A DNA stretch of 64,000 nucleotides, taken from contig JAADJZ010000012.1 in NCBI GenBank assembly GCA_011032825.1, positions 248,001 through 312,000 on the forward strand, read 5' to 3'. Source of the DNA: Massariosphaeria phaeospora. Its lineage: Eukaryota; Ascomycota; Dothideomycetes; Pleosporales. The translations under genes were made by a program, and so were the position numbers. This document shows positions 33,221 to 42,153 of this stretch, in pieces (the stretch's first letter is position 1; every line of letters starts with the position of its first letter). The notes under the pieces are model-generated. The model saw nothing but the letters and a program-made list of their open reading frames with translations, was not told the origin of the DNA and did not search any database.

Positions 33221-34770
33221 TCATACCAAGTGTTGCGCAGGATGGCTTGGCACACCTAGTTCGTTCTCCTCAGGCTTTCTTCCCCACACAACATATCTGG
33301 TTCAGTTAGATATGTTCTTCAAAAATGAAACCGTCATTGGTAGACCTACATTTTGTGGTAAGCGTGTACGTTTCGATCCGAAAGCGCTCTCCGGACATTA
33401 ACCAAGTAGACCTCGATTTCGTCCGCGGTCCAGCTTAAGCCCTTCTGAAATAGCTGAAGACTGAACGCCTGCAGGCCATCGAGCAAGTTCGTCTCGTTGA
33501 ATCGACCTAGCATCTTCCATTGGGGGTCCCTTGGCCAGGAGTTGATGGGTAATTTGAAGACTTCTTCGTGCACATCCACAAACCCAGCTTGCTCGTACCA
33601 GCGTTTCAGCTTATTCGCAATCCGCAACGGTTTCCCAACAGCCATGGCAGCTCGGTCCTGGGTCTGCGTCCACTCGGCGAACGCGTAGTCTTGGCTCATT
33701 GTGCCGTCATCGCAGTACACTGTCGGCATGTACTCCTGCGACTCCATCCACCCGCCGGGCTTCAGGTTGCGAAAGGCCCTGGCGATGATCTCCCGAAAAT
33801 CCTCGAAGCAGCCATGCAGAACACGGGTGTGCACGTAGTCCAGCGGATCAAGCATCCAGTCCTCCTCATTCGCATCATCAATGACGAATTTCACGTTGTT
33901 CGGGACCCTGGTCAGCGTCAGTCTCTGGGTTGTTCCACGGCCATGTAATCACCCACCATTCTGGTTGTATTGGAGACAGATCGGTTCCAGTAACCTAAAA
34001 GGCACGTCAGGGCAAGTCATGACACTGTGCGTCGCTGCTTACCTCGGCAGCCGGAAATATGTTGCCTGCCACTGGTTAGCATTCTGGGCCCCACGCTTCG
34101 CATAGCAACATACCCATCTCGATTGCCCACTTCCCGGTTCCAGTGCCGATGTCCAGAATTCTAGCCGGGTCCCTCAGTGGCGCGAAGAAGTTGCGCCCCT
34201 TGAAGAGTACTTTCAGGATCTCATACTGCAGGTCTAGCCTCTCGTTCTCGTACTGCGGCACCCGTGTCAGCAAAGGGTCCGGCAGCCGCACCGCAGCGGG
34301 GTCTGGGCAGTGAGCGGGGTGTTCAGGTACCTGATCGTTGGGGAAGGGATAGGCTAGAGCGCGGTCAGCAGTGCGGTGTGCGTGGGTGGGGGGCAGGTCT
34401 TACAGCCAGCCTGGTAGCGGTGGTAGGTCCGGCCGTTCTCGCGGATGAAGTCGAAGATGCTCTGGTTGACGGACTTGGTGCTCCTGGGGGGAAGTCAGTG
34501 CCGCCAATTGAGGGGGTGCGGGCGCGCGAGGGAGACCAACGTGCCACAGCTGTCGAGGCCATCCGAGGGGTCGGACTGCAGGCAGACGGCGGGTGGTTAG
34601 CAGAGCTCGCGAAGGTGGCAGTGGTGGTGGAGGAGCGCAGCACGTACGTCGGCCTCGATGATGGAGCGCGGACTGAGGGCCTCTGTCGACGAAGGCGGGC
34701 TGGTGTCGTGCGGCGGCAGCGGGATTCCCAACGACATGCTGCTGCTGCTGGCGACGGCGGGACTCGACAT
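33221..34770 (-). CDS. SAM-dependent methyltransferase, LaeA-like / TAM domain family
   Basis: Eight exons: 34770-34648, 34575-34541, 34483-34404, 34353-34114, 34071-34043, 33994-33957, 33907-33350, 33296-33221; 392 aa. The order of motifs follows the fungal LaeA-like family: a Ser/Pro-rich N-terminus (MSSPAVASSSSM), ENGRTYHRYQAG, YPFPNDQ, ERLDLQYEILK, then the SAM-binding motif [54 protein letters not shown]-like YVHTRVLHG, LKPGGWMESQE and a C-terminus KIYVVWGRKPEE. The presumed reaction is methyl transfer from SAM; the substrate is unknown. LaeA itself is a nuclear regulator of secondary metabolism, but this family has many paralogues, so a LaeA role is not claimed. Four exons are under 80 nt. 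Confidence 0.9.
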
Positions 34771-35911
34771 GTGAGGCTCCTCGGGCGGCGACTCTGCGTG
34801 TTGCTGGCGGCGGGTGGAGATTCGAGAAGGCAAAACCCAGCGACATGGGATGGGCTCCGGGTGCTTTGGAACCTGACCGCCGCCTTGGGACGGCAGCGCC
34901 AGCACCAGCGCGACACCGGCTGCCGGGAGCATCCTTCGAGGCTTCGCCTAGCGAACAGCACTTTCGTCCACAACAGCACCGCAGCATCAACAAACTGTCT
35001 CCATCGCCGCCCGCCTGCGCACAGCAGCGCAGCCCGTCGCGAATCACGCCAGCGCCTGGAAGGTTTCACCGCCCACGCATCTTGCGCCGCCGTGAGACGA
35101 CGCTGTCGCGTGCGTGGCACCAGTTCATGCCCCGACCCAGCACGCCGTCTATCCGCCGCATCCCGTCTCATGCTGCTCTGTCGGTGGCTGCCGGACCAGT
35201 CGGCCTCACAGAAGGCATTGCCGCCGTTGTTAGCCCTGCCTGACCTCCGCTGGCGGGTCTTGTTCGACGTGGCTCCCGCGCCTCTGGGAGCTTGACGGCG
35301 TGTTGTCTTGCAGCCGCGCCGCATCACTAGCACCCCGTTCTGCGGTTCTGGACCGACGCCGCGGCACGCCATCATTGCGGAGACGGTTCTGATTCACTAC
35401 AAAGTATCCATATTTCAAGATAGGTAAATGCTCGAGGACATGGGCCCGGAAGCCACCTTGGAAGGAGTAGTCCCGCGTCGACTATACTACGCGGGCGCTT
35501 GAAGGTTTCTACATTCACTTTTCCACTCATATGTGCAGACGTGGCGACTGAACGACTCGACCAATACGATTCGTCTTTTGATTTGCCGAGTAGCTTCTTC
35601 GGATGGAGTTACAGGCAACGCATAGCTGCATGAGTTTCCTTGTTTTCTTGTTTGTCAATGTGAACCTCGGAGCGCGGTGTAATACTCTTCGATGCAATGC
35701 GTCCCTGTCGAGATGCAGTGTTCATCTTCCATGGAAGCTTGTGGAGCGGTTCAATGGGCTGCGTTATACCAAAGACTGATCGTACTGCGAGCATTATGGA
35801 AGAGAAGCACAAGCGAACTTAGCAGAGTTCCAAGGTTAATTTGAGGTCACGTGGGCGGCTCCAACTGGCTGGGGAGCTTCTCTTTCACTTGCAGATGGAA
35901 CTCACGGGTCC
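34771..35911. other. Divergent promoter region, methyltransferase / F-box-like gene
   Basis: GC-rich at 34800-35400, which opens long overlapping frames on both strands (34264-35295 plus, 35375-34365 minus). These overlap the methyltransferase exons and have compositionally biased, arginine-rich products, so they are judged artefacts. No RNA gene or repeat seen. Confidence 0.6.
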
Positions 35912-37177
35912 ATGACGCTAGACGTAACGCCAAGAGCTAGCTGTTTGTACGCCCACCTACCACCAAAACCAAGTTTTGTTCTCGACGTTCCTGTCAACAC
36001 GCTACCACCCCGGACGCGCAGAACGTCAAGCGGTATGGGCACACCGTACTGCCCGTCGTCCCTTATCGGAGCTCCATCACAGCAGCCAACCCCTCAGACA
36101 AGCACCGACATGAACGCCAATTCTCCAATTCTACGGACACCCAACGAGATCCTCATCAAGATCGCGCGTGAACTTGACGGAGCGGTCAGCCCCCAGGACT
36201 ACGAAGGAAATTGTTACCATGCCGAATTGCACACGCAGGTACCCGTGAACATGAGCAGGGACATTCGAAACCTCGCCCTCACCTGCCGACAATTCCGCAG
36301 CATTGCCCAAGAGACGCTCATCTGCAGAGCCGTCATTCCCATATACAACCTCGCCAAATTCATCCGGACGGTTTCGCAGCATCTTGATGTCATACCCAAA
36401 TTCACACATCTACGGCTCGGTAGTAGTCCATGGAAGCCCATTTATCCGCTGGATCCGGAAGACTTATTAAAAGTCTTATTAGACACAAACCTGCAAGAGA
36501 TCAAGACCTATTGTGGCATCATCAAGACGGCGATGAACGCACCAGCTGCCGAGCAGTGGAGAAGGTGGTCATGGACCTCAGTTTCCCAAACCGACGCCAT
36601 CACCTTCTGCCTTCTGACCATCTTTGCCATGTCAACAAACCTGACGAAGATTTCAATCCGCACCAAGTTCCTCACAAAATCGCATCTCATGCAACAACTC
36701 ATGGGCACGCGTCCTTTACATCCCTGGCTCTGCTACGAGCATATGATTCCTATGCTTCGGGCCAACATCAAGAAACTTAATATCCACTTGAGCTCTCGTG
36801 CACACCCCTTCAGACCTCTCGTGGACTTGCAGAAGCTTCCTTCGCTGACGCACCTCTCGCTCCCAATCTTCAAGATGGATTGGCGCGATCTCCCCACACG
36901 ACTCGTGCATCTGCAGCTCTATCGTCCTCACACCGAGCTCCTGAACACACTTAGCTGGTTGACCGAGATCGCCCAGGATTCAGCTCAGTTTCCCAGCCTG
37001 CGTCTCGTCGCAATCTTCATCCAGCAAACGTGCAGGGACTCTATCAGCGAAGTGCGGCATGCGGAGACACTGGCTATGTTGAAGTACCTGGAGACCTCGC
37101 ACATGCAATTCGCGTTCCTGTGCCTGCGCTCGGAATACGGTGATGCTTGGGCCACGAACAAGTTACGATCGGGTTGA
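35912..37177 (+). CDS. F-box-like protein of unknown target
   Basis: Single-exon gene, 421 aa. Around residues 72-125 the pattern ILRTPNEILIKIARELDG ... IRNLALTCRQFRSIAQETL resembles an F-box (LPxEIL..I...L....L..L...C+.++....), with an insertion between its helices. The rest has spaced hydrophobic segments such as LPSLTHLSLPIFKMDW and LVHLQLYRPH, which suggest divergent leucine-rich repeats. Such proteins usually recruit substrates to SCF ubiquitin ligases, but this one has no identified partner. The first 60 residues are Pro/Thr/Ser-rich; a downstream Met at residue 42 or 67 could be the true start. Confidence 0.72.
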   Translation: MTLDVTPRASCLYAHLPPKPSFVLDVPVNTLPPRTRRTSSGMGTPYCPSSLIGAPSQQPTPQTSTDMNANSPILRTPNEILIKIARELDGAVSPQDYEGNCYHAELHTQVPVNMSRDIRNLALTCRQFRSIAQETLICRAVIPIYNLAKFIRTVSQHLDVIPKFTHLRLGSSPWKPIYPLDPEDLLKVLLDTNLQEIKTYCGIIKTAMNAPAAEQWRRWSWTSVSQTDAITFCLLTIFAMSTNLTKISIRTKFLTKSHLMQQLMGTRPLHPWLCYEHMIPMLRANIKKLNIHLSSRAHPFRPLVDLQKLPSLTHLSLPIFKMDWRDLPTRLVHLQLYRPHTELLNTLSWLTEIAQDSAQFPSLRLVAIFIQQTCRDSISEVRHAETLAMLKYLETSHMQFAFLCLRSEYGDAWATNKLRSG

Positions 37178-37860
37178 TCTGCGAGTAGGACGGTTGGCTG
37201 AAGGCCTTGCAGGTGAGGCCGAGATCGCATGGCTGCGTACGTTAGAAGGATCATGGTTGACTGGAGTTAATGCAGGTTGAGGCCAGTGTCGTATTGATGC
37301 GTTGGAGCTTGTTCGGCTGGCGCAACTGATGATTACATTATGGGCAGCGAGAGCATGCCATGTTTCTTCATCCATCTCGAACGCTGGCCGTTAACGCACG
37401 AACGGCGTACTAAACTAACCCCCGTGGCTTAACTCGCTTCCTATGCGCACCTAGGTGGGTGTTTTACCCTGTTATCGCTGCAAGCCCTACTTACACATTA
37501 CCTAGTATAGGAGATGCGATCAAGCTTTGTAAAGCAGAAAGGTAAACTACCTACTTAGCCCTAAAAACTCTTGTACTGTGAAGAGGATTGCCCAGCATGT
37601 GTCTTTCATCGGCAATGGATTATGCCAGGGGGTTCGCTGATCAAGCAACGGAAATTCACATAGGAGGGACCTGGACCTAAATGAAATATAGCTCACGCCA
37701 CGCCATGCACACAGCACAGGCTCATCAATGCAGAACACCTTTCTTCATTGCCAGTCGTTAAGATCATAACCTAAATAGGGATCCGCCCCCAACTAGACCC
37801 AGGGCTTGACGCGCCACTGCCATCAAAGAAGCCGTATACCACCATCATATCGCCCAACGT
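37178..37860. other. Convergent 3' intergenic region
   Basis: Separates the F-box-like gene and the con-10 gene tail to tail. No gene, repeat or RNA seen. Confidence 0.55.
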
Positions 37861-38498
37861 TTAGTGGGAAGCATGGCCGCCCGCAGCACCAAGCTCCGAC
37901 GCCAACTCGCTGCCCTTCTTGAACGTGCCGTCGGGATTGCGCTGTGCACACGTTAGCAAACCTATCGCTCTTGCCAAAAGCAGACTATATCGTAGAACAT
38001 ACGCCGCTGTCTCCGTCCTTGGAGGCGCCGCCGCCGCCGGAGCCAGAGGTCTGGTTGTCGTGCGAGTGGTGGCCGCCGATGGAGCCCAGTTCGCTGGCGA
38101 GCTTGGAGCCTTTGGTGAAGGTGCCGTCGGGGTTGCGGTCGGCGTTGTCAGAGCCGGAACCGCCGCTGGAACCGGAACCAGCACCAGCACCGGAGCCAGA
38201 CGTCTGGTTGTCGTGCGAGTGATGGCCGCCGATGGAGCCCAGTTCGCTGGCGAGCTTGGAGCCTTTGGTGAAGGTGCCGTCCGGGTTGCGGTCGGCGTGG
38301 GACTGGAGGGGATGGTCAGTTAGGTAGGTAGGTAGGCAGGAATGGTAGATGGGAAAGACGTACGCCAGAGTCGGTGGTTGAGTCGTCGCCGCCGCCGGTG
38401 CTGCCGCCGCCGTGAGAGGCGTGGCCGCCTTTGGCAGCGATTTCCTTGAGCTGGTCTTTGGGCAGGTTGGCGAAGTTGGCGGGGTTGCTGTCAGCCAT
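37861..38498 (-). CDS. con-10: Conidiation-specific con-10 type stress protein (KGG repeat)
   Basis: Three exons: 38498-38364, 38302-38003, 37941-37861; 171 aa. The N-terminus reads MADSNPANFANLPKDQLKEIAAKGGHASH, then two near-identical units of the form RNPDGTFTKGSKLASELGSIGGHHSH, and a third unit RNPDGTFKKGSELASELGAAGGHASH at the end. Each unit carries the KGS/GG repeat of the con-10/stress-induced family. These small hydrophilic proteins are abundant in conidia and under stress; the biochemical role is unknown. Gly/Ser linkers join the units. The first two units are nearly identical at DNA level (around 38240-38290 and 38075-38130), which indicates a recent internal duplication; the third has diverged. 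Typical con-10 proteins are about half this length. Confidence 0.92.
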
Positions 38499-39201
38499 GG
38501 TGATTGCTGGTTGTTTGTTTGTTTGTTTGTTTGGAACTTTGGGTTTGGAGGTGTGTGGTTGAAGAGCGGGTTCAGGATTGGAGATTGTGGGGCGAGTGAG
38601 AAGAGAGACACGTTGTGGAAGAGGAGACTGGGTCCTTATATAATGGCTTCTCTCTCACTGTGACGCAGTTTGTACGGTCATTGTTATGTAAATCATACCC
38701 CCTCTGTAACAGGCAGAAACCCCTCGATACTGGTTTGTCCCCGCACACTTCCCTGTCTAGCCCCACACCCTACGCATAATACGTTTCCGACGCGCATTGT
38801 TGGTAAAGCCGACCTTCTTACCTCTACAAGCGCTCTGTAGCCAATACCTAGTATGCTAGATACAATAGAGCTTTGCAACAATAGAGGTAGGCTATCTACT
38901 GTTGCTCAAAACCTCTACGCTCCACGCTGTCAAGAGGGTGGCCTGAAGTCATCTTCATCAGGTTTGCTCGTACATATGTGCCCATCGGTGACGTCAGACT
39001 TAGGCGAGACGTGCTCGCGAGTTCACGTGCAGACGCCTCCGCCAATCAGCTCAATATGCATCGCGTCTCGGACCCAACCTCGCGTCTCGGACCCAACCTC
39101 GCGTCCTGCTGCCTGATTTACCCCCATCACCTCCACCATATATTGTCACCTTCTCCGCACTTTGCCACTCCTCAATTTCTGTCAATCGACATTTCGCCAC
39201 C
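38499..39201. other. Divergent promoter region, con-10 / UNG1
   Basis: About 0.7 kb between two divergent starts. A GTTTGTTTGTTTGTTTG run (38513-38532) lies in the con-10 leader, and a duplicated CGCGTCTCGGACCCAACCT unit lies near 39062-39100 in the UNG1 leader. No gene is supported here. Confidence 0.6.
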
Positions 39202-40202
39202 ATGAGTCTCAAGCGCAAGGCAGCAGACGCCGCTACTGATGCAGCGAAGAAGACCAAAGTGAACGGCAGCATCACGTCGTTTTTTGGCGCGCCTAAACCG
39301 AAGCCAGAAGCCGCATTCGACAAGGAGGCCTGGGTAGCCAAACTCAGCGACGAACAGAAGGAGCTGCTTAAATTGGAGATTGACACACTGCATGATAGCT
39401 GGCTGCCTCATCTCAAGGATGTGCTGGTCTCGCCGCAATTTTTGGAACTGAAGCGATTTCTCAAGAAGGAGCTCGCAGGCAGCAAGCCCATATATCCTCC
39501 AATGAAGGATGTGTACTCATGGTACGTTGGCAAGCCGCCACACACTCTTCGCGCACACCAGTTGCTGACCATTGGCTTCCAGGTCGCGTCACACGCCCCT
39601 CGACACCGTCAAAGCCGTAATCACAGGCCAAGATCCTTACCATGGCCCCAATCAAGCCCATGGCCTCTGCTTCTCGGTCCGCCCCCCAACCCCGGCTCCT
39701 CCATCCCTCCAGAACATCTACAAGGCGCTCAAGAAAGACTACCCGGACTTCCAGGCGCCACCGAAAAAGGGCGGTCTGCTGACACCGTGGGCCGAACGCG
39801 GCGTGTTGATGATCAATACGTGTCTGACTGTGAGGCGCGGAGAGGCGAACTCGCATTCAAACAAGGGCTGGGAGACGCTCATGCAGAAAGTCATCGACAC
39901 CGTCGCGAAGGTCCGGACGAATGGCGTGGTGTTCCTGGCTTGGGGCACGCCGGCTGCGAATCGTGTGAAGGGGGTCAACACTGACAAGCATTTGATCCTC
40001 AAGAGTGTGCATCCGAGTCCGCTGAGCGCGGCTAGAGGATATGTGAGTTGAAGGCTGCAGTGTTGCATTGCATGGAGCTAACAACGCACAGTTTGACTGT
40101 CATCACTTCACTAAGGCGAATGAGTGGCTTGTGCAGCGGTACGGGAAGGGTAGTGAAATCGATTGGAATCTGAACGTCGATCCAGAGGAAGCTGGAGTCT
40201 AG
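39202..40202 (+). CDS. UNG1: Uracil-DNA glycosylase (family 1)
   Basis: Removes uracil from DNA to start base-excision repair; acts in nucleus and/or mitochondria. Three exons: 39202-39521, 39583-40042, 40092-40202; 296 aa. The N-terminus MSLKRKAADAATDAAKKTK is basic and is followed by SITSFFG, a PCNA-interaction type box (QxxhxxFF-like, here lacking the Gln). The catalytic water-activating motif GQDPYHGPNQAHGLCFSV has Asp at about residue 124. GVLMINTCLTV, VVFLAWGTPA and HPSPLSAARG (His about 250) are the remaining family motifs. The C-terminus reads FDCHHFTKANEWL. Frame and motif order are complete. Confidence 0.97.
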
Positions 40203-40843
40203 GTGTTAGTTACTGTGCGGTTCATCAGCGCTTGGAGTTTTATGCCGCCTTGTTCGCCAATCCTGGATGGGCCTCGACTATTGTTGTCATACGGCACACG
40301 TATTATCATGGATCTGGATACGACTGGCGTTCGATATGGCGCATCGTGGATCATACTGGAGCTAAATCTACCGTAATCTTCCTGGGGGCTGTCCTAGTCG
40401 TGCCGTTGGGGGCATACTTGATTTGGATACTGCCCAGCGGTGTATGGTAAAATATGTGTATAGGATAATATCTGGTACCCTTCTCTGTTCCTCACCTCGA
40501 TAAGTGATTAGTCTGAGGATGTTTGAGATGATCTTGGACGGTATTATTCAATTGGGTCCTTGGTCGAGATATCCCGTGGATCTCGCCGAGAGCAGTCGCC
40601 GCTTCCCATTACATCAAGGCCGCTTCCGTCACGCTGACTCTGACAACTATGCGCTTGCTCCCTTATGACGACTTGCTACATGCATATACACTGGCGTAGG
40701 AAGGACCCTGGAAGGCTACTTGCGACGAGTTTTCTGGGACGCCCGGTCCGTCCCCATTTTTACCTTACAGCGCGAACGGATTTGCATTGCACCCTCCCGT
40801 TCCATGGAGTTAAACCGCATCGTCAAGGACACCGGAAATCCCG
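40203..40843. other. Intergenic region
   Basis: Contains the 3' flank of UNG1 and the upstream region of the membrane protein gene. Small open frames have no recognisable content. Confidence 0.55.
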
Positions 40844-41845
40844 ATGTCTATCACTCGCCTGCTTTGCGTCCTTCTCGTTGGGCTCACCGTTTTGAACCAG
40901 CACCAAGTAACAGCACAGCGAACCACAGGACCAGAACGTCTGGCACCAAACCCCGACGCTCCAGGAGCGGAATCCGACTTGCTTGACCAACTCACATACA
41001 TCAATCACCACCTTGCGGCCGTCAACGTTTACCGGTCACAAATCTGCAAGCAGTGGGTGGACACGGCGAAGTGCGAAGAGACATATGGCAAGCATTACTG
41101 CAGATACCTGCGAAAGATCGCGGAATGCGACAACCACTACGACAGACTCACCAAACGTCCGAAGCTTGCCAAATGCGGGGTCTATGGCGAGCATCCGGAC
41201 GATTCTCTTCGACGCATCGAAAACACGCTTCAACGCATCGAACTCACCGTTGTCGCCTGCAACCGCACCAGACGAGCTAGCAGGACAAAACGCAGCTCCG
41301 ACGACAATGATGACGACGACGACGACGACGAGAAACCCTACTGGTCGGTTGGAAGAATCGTCACACTCGTGATCATTGACGCTGCTAGCGCATGTATCGT
41401 CTACATCCTCGGGTTGCTCTATGTGCGCAACGTGGACAAGCAAGACACGGATAAACAGTACCAACGTTGGAAGAAGGACCAGTCCAGGAAAACGATGACC
41501 GACGTTGTTCGTTTCCGTCACCGGTGGAACCAAGAAAAGGGGGCGGCGTTGCGGGATCGGTGGATAGAAAAGTCGGAAGGGAGACCGTCGCACCAGGTGG
41601 ACGAGGTGGCATCTCACGATAGGCATGAAAGTCTCGAGGGTCTCAAAAGTCTCAAAAGTCTCGAAAGTTTCGAAGGCCTCGAGAGTCTCGCGAGTCTCAA
41701 GAGTCTCGAACATCTCGAGGGTGTCGAAAGTGAGCAGCCTCGTGCAAGTCATGAGAGTGAGAAGTCTCGCGGCAGTCGTGAAAGTGCGGAGTGGGAGTCT
41801 CGTGAAGGTAGCGAAAGTGATGAGTTCGATGTGGCTATCTCTTGA
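40844..41845 (+). CDS. Single-pass membrane protein with Cys-periodic ectodomain and Leu/Ser repeat tail; unrecognised
   Basis: Single-exon, 333 aa; no family recognised. A signal peptide is clear (MSITRLLCVLLVGLTVLN, cleavage near residue 25). The presumed extracellular part carries Cys at 68, 77, 86 and 95, exactly nine residues apart, plus Cys 111 and 139 and one sequon (NRT at 140). A dibasic RTKR (147-150), an Asp run (about 152-162) and a transmembrane segment (about 168-195, VTLVIIDAASACIVYILGLL) follow. The cytoplasmic part is basic, then from 263 to 293 shows a SLE/SLK repeat (SLKSLESFEGLESLASLKSL) encoded by a 9-bp repeat based on GTCTCGAAA, and ends Ser/Glu-rich. Codon use resembles its neighbours. 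It could be a lineage-specific cell-surface sensor or wall protein; that is speculation. Confidence 0.72.
   Translation: MSITRLLCVLLVGLTVLNQHQVTAQRTTGPERLAPNPDAPGAESDLLDQLTYINHHLAAVNVYRSQICKQWVDTAKCEETYGKHYCRYLRKIAECDNHYDRLTKRPKLAKCGVYGEHPDDSLRRIENTLQRIELTVVACNRTRRASRTKRSSDDNDDDDDDDEKPYWSVGRIVTLVIIDAASACIVYILGLLYVRNVDKQDTDKQYQRWKKDQSRKTMTDVVRFRHRWNQEKGAALRDRWIEKSEGRPSHQVDEVASHDRHESLEGLKSLKSLESFEGLESLASLKSLEHLEGVESEQPRASHESEKSRGSRESAEWESREGSESDEFDVAIS
41629..41730 (+). repeat. 9-bp coding repeat (GTCTCGAAA-type)
   Basis: About ten imperfect units of GTCTC(A/G)A(A/G)(A/G/C) in phase with the reading frame of the membrane protein, giving Ser-Leu-Glu/Lys triplets. Units differ mostly at the third or ninth base. 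Confidence 0.85.
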
Positions 41846-42153
41846 GGCTGTGGTTAGGGCGACTACGGGGCAAAGCGTGTCGTTGGCAGCTACAGTAGTA
41901 GGCTCAGGAAGGTCATGTTGTATTTTAGGTTCAGGTACCAGGTGCTTGAATATACTGTTTGATTCGCTGTCCAAAGGTTGAATTCAAACTCGGAGAATCT
42001 CCAACGAGGAGTGATGTTACTGTTTATAGGGGACCTCAAGAGGGGTCAAGCCACATGTGGCCGTGCGCATCCGCCACTAATCTGTGTTGTCCATCGTCAA
42101 GACTCAAGACTTTTCGGAGGGTCATCACTCAACGCTCCCACACTGTAATAGCC
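41846..42153. other. Short intergenic region
   Basis: 308 bp between the membrane protein stop and the mitochondrial IF2 start. No gene or repeat recognised. Confidence 0.55.

Noticed and set aside
32770..33255. 161-codon minus-strand open frame
   Set aside because: Overlaps the last methyltransferase exon region in another frame and shows no recognisable domain; no upstream exon fits.
34264..35375. Long open frames of 343 and 336 codons on opposite strands
   Set aside because: They overlap each other and the well supported methyltransferase exons; Arg/Ala-rich products typical of GC-rich antisense frames.
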